Of a stretch of 64,000 nucleotides of DNA, positions 10,837 through 20,252 are shown in pieces; position 1 is the first letter of the stretch, and each line of letters opens with the position of its first letter. A program made the position numbers and the translations under genes. The notes beneath the pieces were generated by a model. It had not been told where the DNA came from. It did no database searches and worked only from the letters and a program-made list of their open reading frames with translations. Where the stretch lies: contig CANTUR010000460.1 of the NCBI GenBank assembly GCA_947683625.1, positions 1,851,001 to 1,915,000 on the forward strand, in the 5' to 3' direction. Source of the stretch: Mallotus nudiflorus. Taxonomy: Eukaryota > Streptophyta > Magnoliopsida > Malpighiales > Euphorbiaceae.

Positions 10837-11995
10837 GGCTAGGAACGTGATTAAAAAGGAGAGAAGAAGAGGGAAAAAAGGGGGGAGCCATTGGCAACAA
10901 AAAGTAAAAAAGAGAACTCAAAAGAAGGCTCTGAAGAAATAGGAAAAATGTTCTTGAGAAGGGAGGAAGGTGAGTGAAGTTCAAGGGTGATTTTCTTAAA
11001 GAATGAGGGTAAAAATCTTACATTCAAGGGAAGACTAACATCCATATTCATTTTTCAGGGCCAACTATATTGGAAAAGCTCATTCTTCAGTAATTATCTT
11101 GATTCTTTTTAAGCCATAGATTTGCATAACCCTTTTACTTGCTTGCATAACCTTTAGCTTACTTGTTTATTAGTTTTTTTATTCACTCTCTTATGTTTAT
11201 TATTTGTGATATGTCATGTCTTTAACATGATTCACTAAGTTTTAGGTGTAGTTGTGCATCTAGCTTGTTTACAATAGTAGATTCTTACTTGAAGTGGAAG
11301 TTTGCCAGTTTGAGAGTTGTTTGAGTCTGTTGATCAGGCGACGCCTCACTGTCACAGAGTTGATCACCACTTTGACATCCCTCATGTATCTTCTCTTTAG
11401 ATATTTCATATAGATTATGTATGGACTAAATCTTTATGAATCCTTGTCTCCCTGTGCTTTTTAATATGCTTCGTATGGTCATTTTCATTGTTTCATTTGG
11501 GATTGATGTTAGAATATTCATAGTGTCTATCTGTATAAATTTGATTTTACAAATTAATTTTTTGCCTCTTCCTTTATGATTTTATGTGTCTTGAAAGCTA
11601 ACATCTTGTGAATTATAGGGAATCGAAGCGATTCTAATTGTTCGATTCGATACCTAACCCTCCTCTCATTTTTTTATTATATTTTTATGTAAATTTAATG
11701 CTTGTTTATTTTTGGCTTATTTTCCGTTTATTATACTTTCATTTGAGTAAAGCTTTGTAATCCTTAATCCCTTTCCCCATTTGATTCAAATTTATGGTTG
11801 TAAATTATTGTTATTCGCTTTATTTATGGTGAGTGTTGGAACCAAATGCATAAAAGAAACTAATGTGCAAACTTGAGTTTAATTATATAATGAAACAATC
11901 GTTCTAAGGAAATTGCAATTCGCGTGGTAATAAAGAAATAATTAAAAGTGATAAAACACAAAATACAAATGGAGGCCAACCGTAAGGTTGGGTGG

Positions 11996-13646
11996 TGTAA
12001 TTAAAGTATATTTTAAGATTTGCAGTGTTAATAATATTTTAAATATTATTTATATATATTATCATTATTTTTTAATAATATTTAGTATTATGTGGATTTA
12101 GAAGTGTGTTTTCTTGCAGGATCGGCTCTACTTTTCAGTAGAGAGATGCCCGTTTTACAGAGGAGACTTTGCCAATTTTTCGGTAGAATTCTCGTAAAAC
12201 ATGACGTCGGGTTGATCATGAGTTTCTAGTTTTTAGTTGAGTTTTGATTCATAGATCGAGTCTTCCTTTAGAATTTTTAGAAGTATAAGTTAGGAACTTA
12301 CTCTGATTTTATTATTATTTATTTTTCTAGTTACGCCAAGATCGAGGCCTATCGGACCAAGCCCATCAAGTTTGTCTCAAGGAGCGTAAACTTGTGAGTT
12401 ATTATTTTATATATGCATTGCATATAGGATGCCTAATTATGAGCATTCATGTTTTTTCTAATATGTGTTTAAACATGAATTGATTTATTAAATGATTTAG
12501 TATTTGTTTGGTATACTTTCATTATATTTTTTGTATATTTTGATATATATGCGACGTATATATTTGATATATTTTTAATATGCATTTGGTATATTTTTGG
12601 TATATTTAGGGTTTATTTTGGTAGATATATGGCATATATATTTGAAATATTTTTAGTATATGTTCGGTATATATTTGGGATATAAATGGTATATTCTTCT
12701 ATAATGGATGTCATTATATTTTTATTGTGCATTTTATTATTTTTCATAAATATGTGATTTATATTAAGGATATTAATAGAACGTGCTACCTAGTAGGCTA
12801 TGCTAGGACTATTGTGCAATAGTACAGTAGAATTAGGTTGAAATTCTAATGTTTGATTATGAATGAGAATATGAAGATTATTGATTATTGGAAAGGGCAA
12901 CTACGGATCCTCGATTGACCTAGTGTACTCAGGGTCAGTCATGCCGATAGTAAGATTACGGATCCTCAGTTGACCTAGTGTACTCAAGGCCAATCTACTA
13001 CCTTGAGTTGGATAAATGAATACTTGGAGTTTTGGTTAAGTCAGTTGGCTATTGATTTTATGATTAAGGTTGCCAATATTTAGGGTTCTATTTGATCCTT
13101 CATTTAAATAAACATTTTTCAACATTTATTATACATAAAAGTGGATTTTAGCATCTGTGTGAAATGCTTGTATATGTATATTATTATACTGATATTTGAC
13201 TATATATGTCTTAGGGTTGCATATATATATATATATAATATAATAATTCATTCAATGAGGTCTGACTCCCTTTAATATTTTTTTCAAGAGATTCTTCTTT
13301 AAACCTCACCAGTAGTGTTTTACGCCGGTTTTCTTCAGCCTCGGCTAGATAATGTAATTTTATTATCTAAACTTCTATCGTATTTTAGAAAACTGCAACA
13401 GTAATGTTATTATATCAGTAGTGTGTTGTTTTGGATTTTGAGATTTCTGTATTATAATACTGTATGAATATTTTATTATGATATGACACTTCTTTATTTA
13501 TTTTATATCGATTTAAATTTTAATTCGGGCGTATTTTTATTTTTTTATTGTATGTGTTTTTATTTTTAAGGCTTGTTACGGGTTCCGGATTCAAAGGAAT
13601 TCTCGTTCCTTAACATCGATTAAAACTCCCAATTTGGGTCGTGATA
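11996..13646 (+). mobile_element. LTR-like repeat family X, copy 1 (GGGTCGTGACA end)
   Basis: The unit begins TGTAATTAAAG and ends GGGTCGTGATA. The flanks are GGTGG (11991-11995) and AGTGG (13647-13651), a 5-bp duplication with one transition. Removal restores continuous Tat LTR sequence. A homologous unit lies reversed at 42916-44581. Shared blocks include the GCAGG..C.GCTCTACCTTT stretch with the GAGAGATGTCCGTTTTAC sequence (12117-12160), the tandem GACCTAGTG.ACTCA.GG boxes (12905-13000), the AACG.GCTACCT.GT.G box (12780) and the T..GTGAGGT..GA.TCCC box (13250). No coding potential is visible, so it is a solo LTR or a non-autonomous element. Inner sequence is rich in TATAT and TTTGGTATAT repeats (12520-12700). 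Confidence 0.75.
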
Positions 13647-13857
13647 AGTGGGCATTCCAAAAGTTCATACCTAATTTCCGAACCCGATCTCTAATGACGG
13701 CTTCTGAAAACCTCCGTAGGATTCAGTTACTATATAATGTGTCTCATCTTTTATTCGGGTGACTACTCCATCTCTAAGTAAGCTTTATGACTTATTTTAT
13801 ATTTTTTAGTGAGTCTCAACCCCACAATACTTAGGCACGCGTTAAACCCCGCCGCCA

Positions 13858-14259
13858 CCTATAATCAATACGCTTTGAGATAAATTTTGGATATAATTTT
13901 AGTAAAATATTGTCAAAATTTTCGTATGAATAATTTGTCACATATAAATTTGATCGTATCAACTTGAACATGGAAAAGTGGATTTGCGAGAAACCACTCA
14001 AAAAAAAAAAATCTATAGCCCCCAAAAAAAAATTCACAGCAAAATTACAAGATATTGATTTAGATTAGCATTACTCTTTTATTATTTCCTAAACAACACT
14101 AATTAACAACAAAGGTTACAAAGAACTGAGGAATGAAAAAAAAAAAAAGAAATTATTAAAAAAAAAAAGCCTATTATGCATTGAAGTAAACAAATATTTT
14201 AATCCACTACATGATTATTTTTCCCATTAATTAAATGAAAAATGCATTTATATAATTAA
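13858..14259. other. AT-rich flank, nothing recognised
   Basis: This is 400 bases right of the proposed LTR end. It contains A-runs near 13998-14035 and 14138-14169. If the phytosulfokine-like exon to the right is real, this would be its 3' UTR and downstream region. Confidence 0.4.
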
Positions 14260-14391
14260 TTAGGGATGAGAGGTAGCTTGTGTATAAATGTAATATTCAT
14301 TCTCATAAAGATTATCTTCTGACCCAACATCATCATCATTTCCTTGCATGCAACCTATTGAGGATCTCTCCTTCCCACATCCATCTCTTCC
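14260..14391 (-). CDS. Possible last exon of a phytosulfokine-like peptide precursor
   Basis: On the minus strand a pyrimidine-poor but canonical TGCTGCAG acceptor precedes a 132-base frame that ends in TAA at 14260-14262. The 43 residues contain two cysteines eight residues apart (CGKERSSIGC), an acidic middle and YIYTQ followed by ATSHP and the stop. YIYTQ is the exact phytosulfokine pentapeptide, a sulfated growth hormone cut from the C-terminal end of a secreted precursor, and precursors commonly carry two cysteines in this area. Against it: the residue before the peptide is Tyr where the family almost always has Asp, the distance from cysteine to peptide is longer than usual, and I cannot find a convincing exon 1 with a signal peptide. 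A chance match cannot be excluded. Confidence 0.35.
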   Translation of the reverse strand, partial: GRDGCGKERSSIGCMQGNDDDVGSEDNLYENEYYIYTQATSHP

Positions 14392-16149
14392 CTGCAGCAC
14401 ATATATCATTTCAAACGGATTTAAAAATATATATCCACATTAAGAAAACATGCCCCAAATTAATATCATTTTACATTACACATAACATGCATATATATAA
14501 AGAATAAGAAGAATACAACACCGACTAGTTTTTTATCAGCTAGCAAAGCTTATTAGTATAAACAACTAGCTAACTAATTTATGTATTAATATCTATTAGT
14601 TTAAATAATAAAAAATTAAAAAAATTAATAGCACTTGGAATTTTGAATTTTGTGTTGGAAAAACGATAGTGAAGAGAATTTTGTTCCGGCTCACTATAAA
14701 ATAGCTAGAATTCATACAATTATCATATATTAAAAAATATAATATAAATAAAATTTTAGTTTATGCGTGTAATTGTGTGTATATATATATTGAGTTAGAG
14801 AGAAATATTTTTCATGTCCTGTTTTGAGCTGTCTCCTGATTCCTAAACAGCAAGCTCAAAACTCGACCCATAGAAGCATGAGACGCATAGCTTTACAAAA
14901 TTGTGTGTTGATGTGTGGGTGTATATATATGGACAAAAGTGTTTTTCTTGGAAGCTTATTTGTGCTATGAAAGCAATTATCCTTGAGTATGTATATTTTT
15001 GTAACGGAGCAAGGGCTAAATCCAAATCCATCAATCAATTTTTATTATATTTTATGAAATAATGATATGTTAGTTTTTAATATTAATAGAATAAAAATTA
15101 AATAATGTATGATTTATAAATATAGGACATCACATATTTAGCTTTTTTACAATAATAATTAAAAAAATCTTAATTCGAAATTTGATTTCATGAACTTCAA
15201 ATTATGAGAATCTCAATTCAATACATTTGATTTATACCCCATTTACATCAATATTACCAAAACCTTAAATTTTATCTGGGTAATATTTTGCCATTTGTTA
15301 GGACATTAGTTCTTTTATTTTTTAATTCAAATAATAGTGAAAATAATTATAAAAAAATAACAATAAACTAATTTCATTTGAATAATGAATTTTTTAATAA
15401 TCTTCAATTGAAATTGTTATACATCACAACTTGGATGGTATGACACTTCACTCATCTGTTTTTCCATCTTTACATGAATTCAATTGTGAGAAAATCACCA
15501 ACAAAATTTTCACCTTGATGAATAATATTTCATGTAAAAGATTTTCATTAATTTCATAAATCAAAATCTCTAATACATTGACAACAATTTTTTCGTATTT
15601 GGATAAAAGAGAATTTTCAACTATCCATTATAAATATTTGACACATGTGGAAATTATTAATCAGGAGTGAAAATGTGATACAAATTTTATATTTTAATGA
15701 TACATTATTAATAAATATTTACAAAAATATCCAAAAAATATATATCATTAACATAATATATCTTATATTTTTTAAAAATATTACACGTATATCATTTTTG
15801 TTATTTTACCTTTCACGCATTATTATTATTATTATTATTATTTTTCATCACCTTCGTCTTCCTTACGTGTTTTTTTTCTATTATTTCATTTCTGGCTATC
15901 GAAGAGAAAACCCCTTCTTCTTCTTCAATTCGGTTGCTTTTTTTTTTTTCTCGTGTCCTTCCCCGCGTGAAACGACGGTGGTTTCGATGAAGAGCAAAAA
16001 CAACAGCAGCAGCTGGGTGTCTTGTTCCAGATTTGGTTTTTAATTATGAGTTTGGAGCTACAACAGAGCACGAAATTTGTTCTGTTTATTCTCCTTCACT
16101 GCTTTTTTTGGTCAACTGAACAGAAAAGATAACATCTTTGGCATAAAAG
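14392..16149. other. AT-rich spacer with a minus-strand core-promoter-like site
   Basis: The stretch holds no supported gene. On the minus strand a TATATATAC box at 14921-14930 precedes a C and A rich start region and an ATG at about 14890, an arrangement like a plant core promoter pointing towards the phytosulfokine-like exon; the frame after the ATG closes quickly. A (TTA)7 run lies at 15820-15842. From 15890 the sequence becomes rich in TTC and CT, like a plant 5' UTR on the plus strand leading to the response-regulator exon. Confidence 0.4.
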
Positions 16150-16279
16150 ATGACTGTAGGGCAAGGAATTGGTGAAACCAGAGATCAATTTCCTGTCGGC
16201 ATGCGGATTTTAGCTGTTCACGGTGACCCAACTTGTATCTTGTTGCTTGAGACATTACTTCGCATATGCCAATACAATG
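16150..16279 (+). pseudogene. First exon of a type-B response regulator (ARR-like), fragment
   Basis: The ATG at 16150 opens 43 codons followed by a GT donor after 16279. The product begins MTVGQGIGETRDQFPVGMR and continues ILAVHGDPTCILLLETLLRICQYN. Type-B cytokinin response regulators start their receiver domain with an almost identical stretch, DQFPVGMRVLAVDDDPTCL, and the C-terminal C.Y. followed by an intron is also typical. In the cell the family would be phosphorylated by phosphotransfer proteins and activate cytokinin-responsive genes. Here two of the three conserved acidic residues at the start (VDDD) are changed to His and Gly, so the metal site is lost. I do not find the next exon with the phospho-accepting Asp in the following kilobase. 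It is read as a gene fragment with its 5' UTR and part of intron 1. Confidence 0.75.
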
Positions 16280-16942
16280 GTTTTTTTTTTTTCTAAAGTC
16301 ATGTTTTTTTCTTTATTGGTATTATTATATTGATTTGTTTATGTGGTTTGAGGCATGGGTTTCTGCTTTAGATTCTTGCTTTGTTTTATTTAGAACTGAA
16401 ACATTTTTTGTTCTTGAACTCCTAACCATTGCTATGGTGCCTATAATTTGAGTTGGATATTGGTGTTAACTAATTGCTGATACATGAAGTGTGTAGAACC
16501 TGCATGATGCGACTTGTATTAATTTATAAGAAGTGTGGAGAACTAGCCTAACAGGACTTAAGTTTGTTGCTTTTGAAGTCAGATTTTGAACTCATGATCC
16601 TACATCTTGTACAAGGAGTCATCGACATTAGTCTTATTATTGCCATGTAGTTGATGTTATTAGTAAGCCTTTGCTAATATGAAGCCCCTTTCTGAGCCAA
16701 TCATAATTTTCTTTGAACTATTTTTCTAGCTGCCATTCAAACAAATTAATTAAGGAGTGATTTGAAAAGAAAAGCACACCTGCCATATCATATGCTTGTA
16801 TTATTTCATGAAACCACATATCTAAAGAGATTTTAGCTTTTGAATTAAATGAATTTACTATTATTTCATGAAAATCATGTTCTTCATTCTTGACTTATCT
16901 GCAAATTCTTATGGTCCCATATACATATTCACTTTGTTAAAA
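16280..16942 (+). other. Probable intron 1 remnant of the response regulator
   Basis: The sequence opens GGTTTTTTTTTTTTCT at the donor and is T-rich at first, then of mixed composition. No second exon and no other coding similarity was recognised. Confidence 0.4.
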
Positions 16943-17258
16943 TTAAAGGGGAAAAAATAGAGAGGTTGAGAAAATTGGAACATTAGTATGAGAAATGGAA
17001 AGAAATGGTATCCCTATGGATAAGTATATGATGAAAAGCCTAAATGGCCGCTTATGCTGCTGCATCTGACATTTCTTGGATAGAACAAATTTTGAATCAA
17101 GTAGAAAAGAATCCACAATTTGTTCCAGGCTGCGCCGTGTATTCAACAGCTCCAATTGGTCTCTGTCATGTAAATTACTAAACAAACTTGCTAGTAAATC
17201 AAGCATCTCCAGCTTTAGGAGAGGTAAAGCCATTCAGAAATCTATGAAAGACAGTTAA
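16943..17258 (-). other. Coding-like fragment of unknown origin
   Basis: The minus frame from 17233 reads MALPLLKLEMLDLLASLF, then SNLHDRDQLELLNTRRSLEQ and further helical, charged residues to about 17080, before turning into hydrophobic, AT-driven sequence. The first 55 residues look like real protein: balanced composition, heptad-like leucines and normal codon use, unlike the flanks. A stop lies just before the Met, and an acceptor-like TTTCATAG sits nine bases further upstream. I do not recognise the family. It may be an exon of a neighbouring gene caught in the same rearrangement as the response-regulator exon. Confidence 0.35.
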
Positions 17259-17259
17259 G

Positions 17260-17640
17260 TTTATGTAGATTTTAGCTTTTGTTCCTTGCTTTCTTGCAGT
17301 CTTTTTCTTTTAGTTGATTTCCTTTTCATGTAACAAAATGTAGAAAAGTGTCCTTTGTGCAGTTCATTGTACTCTTTTTTTCCCAGTAGCCTTTTTGTAA
17401 GCAAAGAAAGTGCAAAAAATGGTTGTTGTAGAAAATCAAGCTACTGATTATTAAAAATTAACAAAAATTATTAATTAAAATTTTTGTTATACAACAATCT
17501 TAAAATGATATTTAAAAACAATATATTTTCTAACTGAAACTTAAAACAATATTTAAAATTTTAAAAAAATATCTCAAACTCATAAATATAGAGAAAATTA
17601 TCCGAAAATTTAAAAAAGAAATAAAAACACTGAAAATAAA
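17260..17640. other. AT-rich sequence, nothing recognised
   Basis: There is no frame of note. An inverted TTAAAAATTAACAAAAATTATTAATTAAAATTTTTG segment near 17450-17490 can fold. Confidence 0.4.
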
Positions 17641-17644
17641 AAAA

Positions 17645-18060
17645 AACAGATGTCATATCATTATTCAACAATTTTTAATATTATCCAAATATTTTATGAA
17701 TCTTATTTGTATATATTGAACATTCAAAACAGGTATCATATCATTATTCAACATTTTTTAATATTATCCGTATATTTTTAGAATTTTATTTGTATATATT
17801 GAAAATGCAAAACTAATGTCATATTATTATACAACATTTTTAATATTATCCGAATATGTTTTGAATTTTATTCGTATATGTTGAACATACAAAACAAATG
17901 TCATATTCATTATTTAACATTTTGAATATTATCCGTACATTTTTGGAATTTTATTTGTATATGTTGAAAATGCAAAACATGTGTTATATTCATTATTTAG
18001 TTATATACATTTTTTAATATTATCTATATATTTTTGAAATTTTATTCGTATATGATACAG
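17645..18060 (+). repeat. Tandem repeat, about five units of 80-90 bp
   Basis: Each unit has the order TGTCATATcATTATTCAACA, TTTTTAATATTATCCG, TATATTTTTGAATTTTATT and CGTATATGTTGAACATACAAAACA. Units begin near 17650, 17732, 17816, 17899 and 17983. Neighbouring units differ by scattered substitutions, and alternate units look most alike (TTGAACATaCAAAAC versus TTGAAAATGCAAAAC), suggesting a doubled higher-order unit. Confidence 0.85.
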
Positions 18061-18369
18061 AAAAAAAGTATACGATCTGAATATAATACGTATCTGAAAC
18101 TTAAAAAAATATTTAAAAGAAAGAATAGTATTTGAAATTGAAAACAATATTTCAAACTCATAAAAACAATATCTAAATATGATAATTTAAGTAAGTATAT
18201 ATTGTTAAAAAACTTATCAAAGAAATAGTTGGCCTTGAATAATAAATTTCAAATATAATTGTATTCAAGTAATTAAAATAAGAAATAAATTAAAATAATT
18301 GATGTATGCATATCCATTAATTTGAATCTAAGTGCCCATCTTTTTTCAAATGCATGAAAATCGAAAATA
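18061..18369. other. AT-rich sequence, nothing recognised
   Basis: No coding or structural signal was seen apart from general AT richness and short AATAAA-type runs. Confidence 0.4.
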
Positions 18370-18985
18370 TGTTTCATTTATTTCTAAGGATAACAGAAAA
18401 TAAGAAAATTAAAAAATAAATATAGGAATAAAAGAAAAAATGAAAAAAATAAGGATAACAGAGAATAAGAAAAATAAATAATAAATAAAATAAAAATAAG
18501 GAAAAAATAAATAAAGAGAAAAAATAAATAAAAAACAAATAAAATAAATAAATAATAAAAAAAATTAAAAAATAAGGATAACAGAGAAAGATAAAAAAAT
18601 AAAAAGAAAAAAAAATAAGGATAACATAAAATAAGAAAAAATTAAATAAACTAAGAAAAAATTCAAAATAAATATAAGGATAAAATAAAAATAAAAATAA
18701 AGATAACAGAGAATAAAAATAAATAAAAAAGAAAATAAAATCAAAAATAAACACAAGGACAAAATAAAAATGAAAAATAAGGATAACAGAAAATAAGAAA
18801 AAAAAAAAAAAAAGAATAGAAGTAAAAAATAAAGAAAAAATAAAAAATGAAAAGGAAAATAAATAAATAAATAAACAACTAAAAAAGCTAAAAAAACAAA
18901 GAAGAATAAAAAAATAAAATGGGCACTTTTAAAAATAAAATAAAAAAATAAAATATGTGTAAAAACTAAAAAAAACACTCATATA
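18370..18985. repeat. Purine-rich low-complexity tract with a 15-base recurring motif
   Basis: Over 600 bases are almost only A, G and T, with few C. AAGGATAACAGA(G/A)AATAAGAAAA recurs at about 18386, 18450, 18572, 18618, 18692 and 18779. This shows an old tandem repeat and not a pure simple repeat. The long frames on the minus strand (Phe, Leu, Ile and Tyr only) are artefacts of this composition. Confidence 0.8.
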
Positions 18986-19085
18986 AGATAAATGACCGAC
19001 CGGAAATAAAATAGAAATGTAGCTAATTCTATAAATTTCTCTTAGTAATATTGTCTACATGTCAAACAACTATAATTAGTGAAAA

Positions 19086-19566
19086 AAAATTCGGCCCAAA
19101 CTATCGTAAAGTATCTGAAAAGCAAATTTCTTTCTATTGGTATTTATTACATTATTTTCTTTAATTAAGTTTTCAAACTTTTATTTTACTTCTTTAATTT
19201 GAAGTTCGGTAAATTTGAATAGATTTTTTATCAAATTATTGCCATGTATTACTATTTCAGTTAAATTTGAATTTTTCAAATTTCATTCAGTAAGTTTTTA
19301 ATAAATTATTACATTTAATTAAGTTCTCGAACTTTTATTTTTTTGATTTTATATCCTTTAATAGACTTATATAAAATACATGTCAATATAACATTGCGTA
19401 ATGCGACTATTTAATAAAACTTATATCAAGTATAATATTTTTTTTATTTGTAAATTTCTACCATTAAAAATTGAAAGTAAATTAAAATTATACTATTTAA
19501 AAATAACTAAAAATATTAAATAAAAGAATATGCTAAATTCAAATTTTTACAAGCCAATCTCAAGTC

Positions 19567-19617
<51 letters not shown>

Positions 19618-19992
19618 GTGATATAAGTTTCATTAAATAGTTGCATTGCATAATGTTTTATAGACATGTGTTTCTATATGTCTATTAAATGATGTAAAAA
19701 TTAGAAAATAAAAGTTGCAGGAATTAATTTAAGATATCTGAAATTTTTTGTTTTATTTTTATTTTTATTAGTCATTATTGAATTATTATCTTTATTTGAG
19801 TACTTAATTTTTTTTTTTTAATTTTTGCATCCTTAATTTTGATGTCCGTTAATTTAGATAGATTTCGATCAAATTATTGTCACGTCCTACTATTTTTAAT
19901 AAATTTGAACTTTTCAAATTCTGTTTAATAGGTTTTTAATGAATTATTATATTTAATATCTTAAAATGGTTTGAGCCGAAATTTTCTATTAT
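19086..19992. mobile_element. MITE-like element with inverted ends and an inner hairpin
   Basis: The left end AAATTCGGCCCAAACTATCG and the right end, read on the other strand, AAATTTCGGCTCAAACCATT are inverted copies. A second inverted pair is 19311-19425 against 19620-19740, holding the ATACATGTC...CATTGCGTAATGC motif in the left arm. A (TA)n run (19572-19614) sits in the loop. In addition 19201-19320 and 19840-19970 are similar in the same direction. It has no coding capacity. A nested pair of related elements or a non-autonomous DNA transposon would explain the mixture of direct and inverted similarity. Confidence 0.6.
19572..19614. repeat. (TA)n microsatellite
   Basis: About 21 TA units lie in the loop between the inner inverted arms of the MITE-like element. 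Confidence 0.95.
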
Positions 19993-20252
19993 TTGATTAA
20001 TGCATAATTTTTTTCCCATAATATATTAATCAGTTAAGGGGGGTCTACCAAATTTTTATAAGAATGTATTATAGCATCTATAACTTTATAAATTCTATTA
20101 AAAATTAATAAACCTAAGGAATAGATGTAAAAGATAAGCACATTTTCAAACTTTACTAGCATATAAATTTCATATGGAAGTGAAGACTCGTGACTAAATA
20201 AAACATTCTTGAATGAAGATGCAAAAGAAATAATATTTTAAAAGAGTTTCTA

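Larger units (their letters stand above)
1..13857 (+). mobile_element. Ty3/gypsy element of the Tat lineage, 3' part, with two nested insertions
   Basis: The order of parts on the plus strand is pol remnant, antisense gene remnants, tandem-repeat 3' UTR, purine tract and 3' LTR. The element runs off the left edge, so gag, protease and the 5' LTR are outside the window. The Tat assignment rests on a second, archaeal-type RNase H after the normal one, on the long non-coding stretch between pol and the 3' LTR, and on antisense ORFs there; these are known traits of Tat, Ogre and Retand elements. It is split by a solo LTR at 19-2082 and by another repeat at 11996-13646. The right end is set at a terminal CA after the motif TTAAACCCCGCCGCCA and is the least certain boundary, because the matching 5' LTR and target duplication cannot be seen. 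Confidence 0.8.
10419..13857 (+). repeat. 3' LTR of the Tat element, split by a nested repeat
   Basis: It starts TGTGGATGCTCAATTT after the purine tract and is proposed to end TTAAACCCCGCCGCCA. Without the insertion at 11996-13646 and its duplication it is about 1.78 kb. Its first and last bases resemble those of the solo LTR family (TGT..A..C.CAATTT at the start, TTAAACCCCG.CG at the end), so the two families are related. It contains one GCGATCGC cluster (10596-10680), a TATATA at 10831 and a purine-rich leader after it. Confidence 0.65.

Noticed and set aside
14843..15038. Minus frames of about 60 codons as exon 1 of the phytosulfokine-like gene
   Set aside because: Neither has a signal peptide, and the frames run through the TATA-like box. 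No donor in a useful frame was found.
15645..16043. Plus frame of 132 codons left of the response-regulator exon
   Set aside because: Composition follows the AT-rich and TTC-rich DNA. The last part overlaps sequence that looks like the 5' UTR of the response regulator.
18374..18978. Two long minus-strand frames (126 and 137 codons)
   Set aside because: They consist almost only of Phe, Leu, Ile, Tyr and Ser and come from the purine-rich repeat. They have no protein-like composition.
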